Below are positions 18,293-25,910 of a stretch of DNA of 64,000 nucleotides, piece by piece (positions within the stretch are counted from its first letter, which is position 1; every line of letters begins with the position of its first letter). Source of the stretch: CAYLLN01 sp964384375 (lineage in GTDB: Bacteria; Planctomycetota; Planctomycetia; Pirellulales; Pirellulaceae); the NCBI GenBank assembly GCA_964384375.1, contig CAYLLN010000010.1:53972-117971 (forward strand), given 5' to 3'. Made by a program: the position numbers and the translations under genes. Under the pieces are notes generated by a model. That model made no database searches and was not told where the DNA came from. It saw only the letters and a program-made list of their open reading frames with translations.

Positions 18293-18427
18293 TGAACTTA
18301 TGGCTAGGGCCGCAGCAGTCGGCCCGGTGGTGCAAATCTTGAATGAAGCGAAAGGGCGATTGTCGGGCGAGGGGTGCAATCTGTCAACGACGGCGGTCAA
18401 CTGACGTGGAGGCCGATTGGCAAAAGG

Positions 18428-18865
18428 CAGATCACGAAAACACGAAGGGACGAAAGCACGAATCGGAAAGGATTTAACCGCGGATTTCGCGGAGCGCGCA
18501 GATGACCGCTCAGCAAGGCCGAACCCATTGAAAGGCTACGCCAACTTAATCATGAGAGTATCCCATGCTTACGAAGCTCGTTTCGATGATCGGTCTCGCC
18601 CAATCCGGACAGGGATGAACCCTCCGCGTTGCAGACTGTCGATTTGATGCTTTTCGCATAGCGAGTCCATTCAGCTCTTTGACATGAGCGATCCAGCATG
18701 TTTTTACCGCCCGTCCCGTCTTTCGCTTTATCTCGGTCTGAATCGTTGCATAAGTTGCCATTGTGCATTCCTTCTTTTCCATCCGCGTCCTCCGCGAAAT
18801 CCGCGGTTCTTTCCCTACCCTTCTTTCGTGCTTTCGTCCCTTCGCGTTTTCGTGATCGGTCCGAT
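18428..18865. repeat. Inverted CACGAAA-type and CGCGGA-type repeats around a small gene
   Basis: The left arm (about 18428-18505) is a run of imperfect 7-mers (cgaaaac, acgaagg, gacgaaa, gcacgaa) followed by a ccgcggatttcgcgga block. The right arm (about 18785-18865) is the same composite in reverse complement. Together they bracket the 71-aa gene at 18546-18761. Related arms occur at 50220-50290 and 50940-51050, sharing gatcacgaaaacgcgaa and an upstream ccgaac. No transposase is present. Confidence 0.7.
18546..18761 (-). CDS. Small conserved-looking protein with KTCWIAHVKE motif
   Basis: A 71-aa protein starting at ATG 18761, preceded by an AGAAGGA ribosome site about 8 bases upstream, which sets the start. 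Its core is RAVKTCWIAHVKELNG (residues 17-32), followed by a basic region with MRKASNRQ and a short HPCPDWARPIIE helix. From memory this resembles a widespread family of 70-80 aa uncharacterised proteins with a K-T-C-W-I-A signature; I cannot run a search here. It sits alone between inverted repeats, unlike the neighbouring housekeeping genes. Function unknown; a nucleic-acid-binding role is possible from its charge. Confidence 0.72.
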   Translation of the reverse strand: MATYATIQTEIKRKTGRAVKTCWIAHVKELNGLAMRKASNRQSATRRVHPCPDWARPIIETSFVSMGYSHD

Positions 18866-18891
18866 CCAACGGCTATCCATTTCATTCAGGT

Positions 18892-20538
18892 TCATTTCAC
18901 CGCAGGCGGCAGCAGCTTGTCGATGTCCACGCCCGACGGATACGGCACTTCGAGTGCCCAGAAGAGGCCGTTAGAAATCAGTTTGCGGAAGGCCGGGTTC
19001 TCGAAGTCGTCGATGTGGCCGAGCGACGTGAAGAAGACGCGGGCCTGCTTCGGGCCAGCGAGATAGGTCCATGCGACCGGCTCCGGGTTCTGGCCGGTGA
19101 TGCTGCCAATCAAGAGCGGCTTCGTCCCCTTGAGCAGCGGCATGACCTTGTAGAGCGAGCCGTTGCCAACGAGCGAGGAAGTATCGACGCCGCGCAGGAT
19201 TGCATGGTCCTCGGCATCGATGGCGATCTTGATTTCGCTTTTGATGCCGTTTCCGTGATGGCCGGTGTAATTGCCGCCAAAGATCTCGGGGTCGAACTCC
19301 GGCCAGGCCGCATGCCCCGACGCGAGCAGTTCGGCAGCTTCCTTCTCGTTCCGCAGGCTCCAGGCGTGGCATGCCGTGCGAATCCCCACCAGCGGCTTTC
19401 CTGCGGCGACGTGTGCCCGCAGCGCATCGAGATCGGCTTTCGGTGGCAGGCGGCGACGAACGCTCACGAGCACCAGATCCGCTTCGGCGATCCGCTCGGC
19501 CATGCCGGGAAAGCTGTTCTTGTTCTTGGGATCGCTGTGGATGATCGCCGTGTCGAAGCCGAGCGGCGCGAGGTCCGACTTAACCAGGGCCGGCAGCGAA
19601 ACCTCGGTCTTGTATTCGTCGTCGCCGATGAGCATCAGCACACGGCGGTTGCGCTTGGCAAACTGGAACGGTTGGCCGTTCGACGCTTCCTTGCCGAGAA
19701 AATCAACGCTCGTGATTGTCGGCGCTACGAACTTCTCGATGTGTTCGACGATCAGGTCCGTACCGGCAAAATGATCGACGAACGGGGCCCGAGCCGGGTT
19801 GTACATTGTGTCGGTCATGTCGCGCATCAGCACGACGTTCTTGCCGTTCTTGGCCAGTTGCCGCAGGCCGAACGGCCGGCCTAGCACGCACATGTTCGTA
19901 TGCACGCCCAGTAGCACGACGTTCTTGATCCCGCGGCTTTCGAGCAGGTTCCAAATCTCGACGCCACTGTCGCTGATAGCGTCAGCATCGTCGATGCGGA
20001 GCAAACCAAGCTGTGCCTTCCACGGCGCTTTCGGATTGCGGCCGAGCGCGGCGAGCTTCTCGTGCCAGATCTTGTGCTCGGCCGGATCGTCGTCTTCGCC
20101 CCCGTCGGTCTGGTCAATCGGATACTGGCCGCCGTCCTCGCTTGGAATGTGTCGGCACCACTCGCCAATGTCGAGCGGCAGGTTGACCGCCTTGGGAGCC
20201 GACTGGGCCAGCTTTCGCCCCGGATGGTTTTCATACGGAGCCATGCAACTGCTCGGAGCGTGAATGATCGTCACGCCCTGTTTGCGGGCCGCCTCGAGCA
20301 CGGCATTCATTCGTGGGGCCATCTCGACCGCCCGCCGCACCGCGTTCAGGCAGTGGTGCGAATCCCACATGTCGCAGACAATGATCGCTGTCTGGTCCGG
20401 CTGCCACTGTTCGGCTGTTGTCTTTGTGTTGAAGCCGTCGCCATCCTTGATTCGCGATCGCTTATGAACCGTGATGTCCGCCGCCGCAAGGGACGACGAC
20501 AGCGAAGCGAGCAGAGCCAGTACGAGCAGCCGGCGCAT
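18892..20538 (-). CDS. Isochorismatase-like hydrolase fused to a ThuA domain, exported
   Basis: A 548-aa two-domain protein with a signal peptide (MRRLLVLALLASLSSSLAAA). Residues about 45-290 form a cysteine-hydrolase fold: TAIIVCDMWDSHHC (Asp), IKNVVLLGVHTNMCVLGRP (nucleophile Cys) and VVLMRDMTDTMYNP. Residues about 315-540 match ThuA (RRVLMLIGDDEYKTE, RTACHAWSLRNE, GNYTGHHGNG, VFFTSLGHIDDFENP), a class I glutamine-amidotransferase-like domain linked to sugar use. The fusion and export suggest extracytoplasmic hydrolysis in carbohydrate catabolism. Substrate unknown. Confidence 0.88.
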   Translation of the reverse strand: MRRLLVLALLASLSSSLAAADITVHKRSRIKDGDGFNTKTTAEQWQPDQTAIIVCDMWDSHHCLNAVRRAVEMAPRMNAVLEAARKQGVTIIHAPSSCMAPYENHPGRKLAQSAPKAVNLPLDIGEWCRHIPSEDGGQYPIDQTDGGEDDDPAEHKIWHEKLAALGRNPKAPWKAQLGLLRIDDADAISDSGVEIWNLLESRGIKNVVLLGVHTNMCVLGRPFGLRQLAKNGKNVVLMRDMTDTMYNPARAPFVDHFAGTDLIVEHIEKFVAPTITSVDFLGKEASNGQPFQFAKRNRRVLMLIGDDEYKTEVSLPALVKSDLAPLGFDTAIIHSDPKNKNSFPGMAERIAEADLVLVSVRRRLPPKADLDALRAHVAAGKPLVGIRTACHAWSLRNEKEAAELLASGHAAWPEFDPEIFGGNYTGHHGNGIKSEIKIAIDAEDHAILRGVDTSSLVGNGSLYKVMPLLKGTKPLLIGSITGQNPEPVAWTYLAGPKQARVFFTSLGHIDDFENPAFRKLISNGLFWALEVPYPSGVDIDKLLPPAVK

Positions 20539-20680
20539 GGCAAATCCTCCAGATTGTGGTCAGTCCCGTTACCCTAACACCTCGCAAGGCTACGTGCCAC
20601 CGCGAGCCAGTACTACCTTTCGGACCGGTGCCTGCGTGAGCCGCGTTGGATCGCCGTCTCCTCTCGATTACAGTGACGGC

Positions 20681-21565
20681 ATGGACCCAGGCGAATTTGA
20701 GGCGGACGTTTTTTACGGCGAGTTGACGGTCAATCGAGCGTTTATCTATGCGCGCCTGCCGCGACCGGCCGACGACGCGGAGTTATCGCTCGTTGGCCAG
20801 GTTCGCGGCCCGCGCTGCCTGCACGCGCAGACGCTGCCGCTCACGTCGCCGCTGGTCGATTTGGGGCCAGGGCCGACGCTTCTCGCCAGGGCGCTCATCC
20901 CCGATCCATGTTTTTGGTCCCCCGACTTGCCGGCGATTTACGACGTGACTGTGAATCTGCTGCGTGGGACGGAACTGCTGGCCACCACGCGCCGCGAGCT
21001 CGGCTTTCGGTCGCTTGGCGTGCGTGGTCGGAACTTCGCCCTGGAAGGGAAACGGTTTGTGCTCCGCGGCGTCCCGACTGCCTCGACCACCACAGCATTG
21101 CCGCGGGCTTGGCACGAAGCGGCAGCGGCGTATGTCGCCGCCGACGCCGATCCGACCGCGCTGGAGGAGGCGTCCCAGTGGGGATCGCTTGCCGTTGTAC
21201 ACGTTGCCGAATCGGGCGATCGCGCCGTCACTCGCCTGCGCGAGCTGGCAAAGTATCCGTCGGTGGGCCTTGCCGTTGTGCTGGGCGATTTGCCCACGGG
21301 CTTCAAACGCTCCGAGGTGGCTCCGAATCTTCTGCTGGCCAACTTTATTAACGGTGATGGTCCGTTCTACGTCGCCCCCTGGGCCGACGTACAGTTCGTG
21401 CACGCCGACCCCGACCTCTTAACCGCCGCTGGTAGAATCGACAAGCCGATTGTGGCGACTCGCTATCTCGACCGACCGCTCGACTTGGCCGAGGCTCGTG
21501 CCGCGTGCGATGTACTGCAGCGCGACCTGGCGCCGCTGGGCCAATTCGCCGGGTATGTTGTCTGA
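20681..21565 (+). CDS. GH2-like beta-sandwich protein lacking the full catalytic domain
   Basis: A 294-aa protein. ATG 20681 is chosen because the frame upstream is out of character. The middle resembles the end of the immunoglobulin-like domain and entry to the barrel of glycoside hydrolase family 2: RRELGFRSLGVRGRNFALEG, then KRFVLRGVPTAS. A full GH2 enzyme is 600-1000 aa with two catalytic Glu; here only about 170 residues follow, with no NEP/E motif. It may be a degenerate or repurposed GH2 relative. Divergent from the isochorismatase-ThuA gene and about 24 bases before the ThiF gene. Confidence 0.65.
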   Translation: MDPGEFEADVFYGELTVNRAFIYARLPRPADDAELSLVGQVRGPRCLHAQTLPLTSPLVDLGPGPTLLARALIPDPCFWSPDLPAIYDVTVNLLRGTELLATTRRELGFRSLGVRGRNFALEGKRFVLRGVPTASTTTALPRAWHEAAAAYVAADADPTALEEASQWGSLAVVHVAESGDRAVTRLRELAKYPSVGLAVVLGDLPTGFKRSEVAPNLLLANFINGDGPFYVAPWADVQFVHADPDLLTAAGRIDKPIVATRYLDRPLDLAEARAACDVLQRDLAPLGQFAGYVV

Positions 21566-21574
21566 CTCGTCGCT

Positions 21575-21601
21575 AGTGACAAGTGACCAATGACCAATGA
21601 C
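21575..21601. repeat. TGACCAA-type heptad repeat containing the thiF-like start codon
   Basis: Tandem 7-mers AGTGACA, AGTGACC, AATGACC, AATGAC. The ATG of the following ThiF-family gene (21590) is inside the repeat, and no purine-rich ribosome site is visible. The same repeat type is at 45247-45275, 48903-48922 and 57358-57412. Confidence 0.75.
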
Positions 21602-22633
21602 TTGGATCCTGCCTCCTCCCGCTACGCCCGCCAGATGCGGTTCGCGCCGCTCGGCCGCGCCGGGCAAGAGCGGCTGCTGGCGTCGCGGGCGCTCGTCGTC
21701 GGCTGCGGGGCGCTGGGGGCGGTGATCGCCAATACGCTCGCCCGGGCCGGCATCGGCAAACTCCGGATCGTCGATCGCGACTTTCTGGAACTGAACAACC
21801 TGCAGCGGCAAGTGCTGTACGACGAGGACGACGTGGCTGCCGGCCTCCCCAAGGCGATTGCCGCGAAGAACCGCCTGGCCCGGATCAATTCGCAGATCGA
21901 GATCGAGGCGATCGTCGCCGACGTCGATCACACGAACATCGAGCGGCTTCTGGAAGGCGTCGATTGTCTCGTCGATGGAACCGACAACTTTGAAACGCGG
22001 TTTCTCCTGAACGATGCCGCGACGAAGCTCGGCATTCCGTGGGTCTATGGCGGCTGCCTTGGTGCCGAGGGGCAATCGCTGACCATGCTCCCGGGGCAGA
22101 CCCCCTGCTTACGCTGTCTGATGCCCGAACCGCCGCCGCCGGGGAGTTCGCCGACCTGCGACAGTGCCGGTATTCTGGCGACGATCATCGGCGTGGTCGC
22201 GTCGATCGAAGCGAACGAGGCGATCAAAATCCTCAGCGGTCATCCCGAAGCGACGAGCCGCACGTGGACGGTGATCGACCTGTGGGAGAACACATTGCGA
22301 CAAATCAAACTTGGCAACGCCAAAAACGCCGATTGTCCCTGCTGCAGCCGGCGCGAGTTTCCCTGGCTGGCTGGCGAGCGCGGCAGCCACTCGGCGATCC
22401 TCTGCGGCCGCAACGCCGTGCAGCTGAGCTTTCCCGGCCGTGAAGCCGTTTCACTCGACGCGCTGGCCGACAAGCTCGCCGTCGTCGGCCAAGTCACGCG
22501 CAACAAATACCTCGTCCGCGCCCAGATCGGCGAGCACCTCGTAACCGTTTTCCCCGACGGCCGCGCCGTCATTGGCGGCACCGAAGACATCGCCGAAGCG
22601 CGGAGCGTATATGCGAAGTACGTGGGGAACTAG
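21590..22633 (+). CDS. ThiF/MoeB/HesA-family adenylyltransferase
   Basis: A 347-aa E1-like enzyme that adenylates the C-terminal Gly-Gly of a ThiS/MoaD-type sulfur carrier. The nucleotide motif is ALVVGCGALGAVIANTLARAG, with RIVDRDFLELNNLQRQVLY, DGTDNFETRFLLND and GGCLGAEGQSLTMLPGQTPC. Two Cys pairs that could bind zinc are visible (CLRC in the middle and CPCC later). Instead of a rhodanese domain the C-terminal about 90 residues end in TVFPDGRAVIGGTEDIAEAR. Whether it serves thiamin or molybdopterin synthesis cannot be decided; no carrier gene is adjacent. Confidence 0.9.
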   Translation: MTNDLDPASSRYARQMRFAPLGRAGQERLLASRALVVGCGALGAVIANTLARAGIGKLRIVDRDFLELNNLQRQVLYDEDDVAAGLPKAIAAKNRLARINSQIEIEAIVADVDHTNIERLLEGVDCLVDGTDNFETRFLLNDAATKLGIPWVYGGCLGAEGQSLTMLPGQTPCLRCLMPEPPPPGSSPTCDSAGILATIIGVVASIEANEAIKILSGHPEATSRTWTVIDLWENTLRQIKLGNAKNADCPCCSRREFPWLAGERGSHSAILCGRNAVQLSFPGREAVSLDALADKLAVVGQVTRNKYLVRAQIGEHLVTVFPDGRAVIGGTEDIAEARSVYAKYVGN

Positions 22634-22658
22634 GCGCTACGAACTTCGCGCAACAAAA

Positions 22659-22682
22659 AGCCGCGGCTGATTCGCCGCGGCT
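22659..22682. terminator. Bidirectional hairpin terminator
   Basis: A perfect 9-bp stem (AGCCGCGGC / GCCGCGGCT) with a 6-base loop. It is preceded by an A-run on the left and followed by caatttg on the right. It lies between the convergent ThiF and DUF1559 genes and could end both transcripts. Confidence 0.8.
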
Positions 22683-22717
22683 CAATTTGTCATCCGCATA
22701 TCCTTGCCCGGTCGCGA

Positions 22718-23698
22718 TTAGTAATCGCCTTCACCCAGCGGCGTCTGCTGAATTGTCATGACGGTGGGGTCAACTGCCGTAACGCCATCAGGTTCGCGAA
22801 TTTTCGCGCCGTGAGAAGTCATTAGTCGAGCATACACCGTGTAATCAATGCCCTCGTTGATGTACTTCACTGTGCCGTCGGCAAAGCACATCATCACCCC
22901 ACCAGGATGCTCGCTCGCCGGCCGAGCGTGCGCATAATCAAGCGGAGCATTCTCGTAGTCCCAGTTGATGATGTTCGGAAAGGAAGCGGGCGTGTCATTC
23001 ACCCAGTCCCGCCATACGACGCCAACGTTGTATTCGTTCGGGCACTCACGCCAATTAATCAGATTCACGTTTTCGGTGTAGAGGATCGTGTTCGAAGTGC
23101 CATCGCCGCGAGCTACATCGCCGATGGAAGTTTTAGCAACAGTAAATCCGGAGTCACTGGCGCCTTTAATTCGATTGTCGAATAGGCCATTCGCCTGAAA
23201 GTCCCATTGACCGGCTGACACGGGATTGGCATTGTCAATGCGGCCACTATTGCAGGCATACGACAACACATCCTTAAAGTCGCTGTCGTCCGAATCGCTC
23301 GGACACTTGAACGCCGAAATCCCAATGCCTTCCCCGTTGACCACACCTACATTGCTAACAAGCGGCATAGTTCGAAGTTGATCGTAAAGGTCGGGGCGAA
23401 TCTGCTCGAGCAACGCATGAACCCAACTCGAGTAATTTGTGTTTGTGTTGTAATTGGCGGGCACGCTAGGAGGCGACTTCGACGGGAACGTGCGCGACGC
23501 CGGTAGAAACGTTTTGTTGACCTCATACTCCAGCGTGGCCCTTCCTAGCTGCGCCAGATTATTCGAGCACTGCACTCGCCGCGCCGTTTCCCGCGCCGCT
23601 TGCACAGCCGGCAGGAGCAGGCCCATCAGCACGACGATGATCGAGATCACCACCAGCAATTCGACGATCGTGAACGCACGCCTCTGGCGCAGTCGCAT
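22718..23698 (-). CDS. DUF1559 pseudopilin-like protein
   Basis: A 326-aa planctomycete DUF1559 protein. Start ATG 23698 is fixed by a GAGGAG site 7 bases upstream. The type IV prepilin-like N-terminus is RQRRAFTIVELLVVISIIVVL, with a processing site before Phe and conserved Glu5, followed by LLPAVQAARETARRVQCSNNL, the family signature. The C-terminal H-x9-DG block is SEHPGGVMMCFADGTVKYI. These proteins are highly paralogous in Planctomycetes and are thought to be cell-surface or pilus-like; the role of this copy is unknown. Confidence 0.95.
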   Translation of the reverse strand: MRLRQRRAFTIVELLVVISIIVVLMGLLLPAVQAARETARRVQCSNNLAQLGRATLEYEVNKTFLPASRTFPSKSPPSVPANYNTNTNYSSWVHALLEQIRPDLYDQLRTMPLVSNVGVVNGEGIGISAFKCPSDSDDSDFKDVLSYACNSGRIDNANPVSAGQWDFQANGLFDNRIKGASDSGFTVAKTSIGDVARGDGTSNTILYTENVNLINWRECPNEYNVGVVWRDWVNDTPASFPNIINWDYENAPLDYAHARPASEHPGGVMMCFADGTVKYINEGIDYTVYARLMTSHGAKIREPDGVTAVDPTVMTIQQTPLGEGDY

Positions 23699-23879
23699 GG
23701 CAAGGCTCCTCTTCGGGGACAACTAACCTAAGTCGTTTCCGGCACTCTTGTTCCGTGGGCCGGGCTGTCTTGTGGGCTGACGAATGCCAGCCGCAGCTTT
23801 CTGGATTCTCGCAGGTGGCTGCACTCTTGTCGAGCAGATTTGCGTGAAAAGTTGGGGAAGGGTTGTTTTCGTGGGGCTA

Positions 23880-23964
23880 CGGGGTGGCTGTGGTTCGTGT
23901 CAGCGAACCACGGCTGCTTTGGGGACGAACGCCGTGGGCGGCTGCGCCGACCACAGCCACCCCG
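23880..23964. repeat. 85-bp GGGGTGGCTGTGG element (copy 1), two hairpins in inverted ends
   Basis: Ends are CGGGGTGGCTGTGGT and its reverse complement ACCACAGCCACCCCG. Inside are a hairpin TGGTTCG...CGAACCA with loop TGTCAG and a second hairpin GGCG/CGCC with loop GCTG. It lies 18 bases beyond the 3' end of sppA. A second copy is at 48806-48889. Confidence 0.8.
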
Positions 23965-23982
23965 AATTCCGACTTCCCTCCC

Positions 23983-25041
23983 TCAATCCGCCCGTTTGCT
24001 GCTCACAATCGCCGGCAGCGACGTCGCCAGGTACCAGCCGCGGGGGGCCGAAAAATCGAGCAATTGGGCCAGTTCCTGCCCAGCGGCAGGTCGAGCCTGG
24101 GCGACACCGTAGAAGTCGATCAGGCTGGTCGGGCGGTTGTAGCGGACAACGCGCGTCCGGCTGGCATTGAGGCCCGCCAGTTCAATGGCCCGGTCGATTG
24201 CCTCCTCAACAAAGCCGATCTTATCGACGAGGCCGCTGGCCAGCGCTTGATCCGCGGTGAAGACCTCGCCGGTCGCCAGTTCGTCGAGCTTCGCCCCGTC
24301 CTTGGCAAAGGCCGGGCGACCTTCTTTCACGATCCCCTTGAACCGGTCGAACATCGCATCGACGTGCTTCTGAATGATCTCGCGATGCTCGGCTGGAATC
24401 GGCCGCGTCATGGCCAGCATCTGTTTCCGCTCGTGGCTGGCGATCGAATCGTCCTTCAGGTCGAAGCGAGCCATCAGTCCGCTCAGGTCGTAGTGCGGAA
24501 TGATCACGCCGATCGAGCCGGTCGTCGTCGTCGGCTCGGCATAGATCACGTCCTTCTGATCACCAACCGCCATTGAGACATAGTAGCCGCCGCTGGCCGC
24601 GATGCTCCCCATGCTGACGACGACCGGAATGTCCCGCTCCTTCCGCAGCTTGGCGAGGTGGTGATAGATGTAGTCGGAGCCGGTGACGGTGCCGCCGGGG
24701 GAATCGACGCGCACGACAACCGCCTTCACGTTCCGATCCTCGCGAATGCGGTCGATCTGCCGCTTCACGAAGCCGTCCCCTTCCATGATGACCCCCTCGA
24801 TCCGCAGCACGGCGACCTTGTCGGAGCCGAACTTCGAGCCCTGCACCAAGCTCTCCGTGATGCCGTGCGAGTTGTCGAAGTAGTCGGCCAGGGCCATCCA
24901 CTGGCCAATCGCGATGAGGCTGAAGATCGCAAAGCCGGTCCAGCCGATCCAGTTCAGCACACGCGTGAACCAGCCGGTTTGATAGACGATGATTTGCGGC
25001 GCCGGCGCAGTGGACGAGACAGAAACATTGGCATCGGACAT
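23983..25041 (-). CDS. sppA: Signal peptide peptidase SppA (S49)
   Basis: A 352-aa membrane-anchored serine protease that degrades cleaved signal peptides. Start ATG 25041 is preferred; the ATG 33 bases upstream adds no family sequence. One membrane segment (about residues 28-50) is followed by VAVLRIEGVIMEGDGF, VVVRVDSPGGTVTGSDYIY, VVSMGSIAASGGYYVSMAV (nucleophile Ser) and AEPTTTTGSIGVI. The downstream HERKQMLAMTRPI region probably supplies the Lys base. Single-domain length matches the short bacterial SppA rather than the duplicated E. coli form. Confidence 0.93.
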   Translation of the reverse strand: MSDANVSVSSTAPAPQIIVYQTGWFTRVLNWIGWTGFAIFSLIAIGQWMALADYFDNSHGITESLVQGSKFGSDKVAVLRIEGVIMEGDGFVKRQIDRIREDRNVKAVVVRVDSPGGTVTGSDYIYHHLAKLRKERDIPVVVSMGSIAASGGYYVSMAVGDQKDVIYAEPTTTTGSIGVIIPHYDLSGLMARFDLKDDSIASHERKQMLAMTRPIPAEHREIIQKHVDAMFDRFKGIVKEGRPAFAKDGAKLDELATGEVFTADQALASGLVDKIGFVEEAIDRAIELAGLNASRTRVVRYNRPTSLIDFYGVAQARPAAGQELAQLLDFSAPRGWYLATSLPAIVSSKRAD

Positions 25042-25100
25042 GGGGAGATTCCTGGCGGTAGCGAATCGGTGCATTGTAACACGGCGGGGCGATTCATTCC

Positions 25101-25184
25101 GGTGAGCGGGAGGCGTAAGCCTCCCGATGGTTGCGCGGATTCTCGAGCTTCAAAGTCATCGGGGTGCTCACGCACCCGCCTCAC
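25101..25184. repeat. 84-bp GTNA double-hairpin element, copy A
   Basis: The left arm is GGTGAGC + GGGAGGC-GTAA-GCCTCCC + GATGG (25101-25130). The right arm, read on the minus strand, is GTGAGGC + GGGTGC-GTGA-GCACCC + CGATG (25157-25184). The outer ends are inverted. The element abuts the stop codon (25185) of the zincin gene. Copies B (49731) and C (59690) share flanks and loop but differ in stem sequence. Confidence 0.85.
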
Positions 25185-25859
25185 TTACGACTCTTGAGTT
25201 GCTGCGAGGGGTTCCTCGACATCCACCGTCGGCACGCGCCACCACGTTTTCCAACCCTGATTGCGCACCTCGGCATTGGCTGGCACTTGCCAGGCGATCA
25301 TGCCCGTCGCCAGCACATCCCCACCGGCAAACATGGCGTTCACGATCGAGAACGCGCCGAGCGCGCTTCCCCAGCCCGTGGGAAACAGCATCTCGACGAG
25401 CCACAAGCCGCCCGAAATCACCAAGAGCGGCATCAGCAGCACGACCAACATCCGGTTGCGGCTTTGGGGGCCGTCGTAATGGGCGTAAAAGACGCCGATC
25501 GTGGGCCAGACGCCGATCATCGTCCGCGGACTCGTTAGTCCGCCGGGAAAGCAGACCGCGTGCAAAAGCTCATGCACGACGATCAGGAGAATCAGACTGC
25601 CGAGCAGCCACGCGAGCGCGATCAACGCAGACACCGCCGCGCCGCTCGCATCGCTGGTCGAGATCGTGAGGCCAATCGTGCGGTTTTCACCGGCCGGTAA
25701 CATCCAGAGCGCTACCGCCACCGCGCCATTCAAGACTCCCACGCCGCCGCCGAGCCACGAGAACATCGCGGCACTCGGCTCGCGCAGCGGCGACCAGCCG
25801 GTCTGCTCGGGATGAAAATCGGGGTTCTCGGGAATGGGTCCGAAGTGCAGCCGCATCAC
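25185..25859 (-). CDS. DUF3267-like zinc metalloprotease, membrane
   Basis: A 224-aa membrane protein with the HExxH zinc motif in a membrane segment (LIVVHELLHAVCFPGG, about residue 96), as in DUF3267/M50-like zincins. Other membrane segments lie at about 31-55, 78-100, 137-160 and 170-190. A third metal ligand cannot be assigned with confidence. Possibly a membrane protease or an inactive relative. Start at either of two adjacent Met codons. The 3' end abuts repeat copy A. Confidence 0.75.
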   Translation of the reverse strand: MMRLHFGPIPENPDFHPEQTGWSPLREPSAAMFSWLGGGVGVLNGAVAVALWMLPAGENRTIGLTISTSDASGAAVSALIALAWLLGSLILLIVVHELLHAVCFPGGLTSPRTMIGVWPTIGVFYAHYDGPQSRNRMLVVLLMPLLVISGGLWLVEMLFPTGWGSALGAFSIVNAMFAGGDVLATGMIAWQVPANAEVRNQGWKTWWRVPTVDVEEPLAATQES

Positions 25860-25910
25860 CCATCCCTTATTCCTCGTTCCTACGCTCCGCGTGGGACCAA
25901 GAACCCGTAC

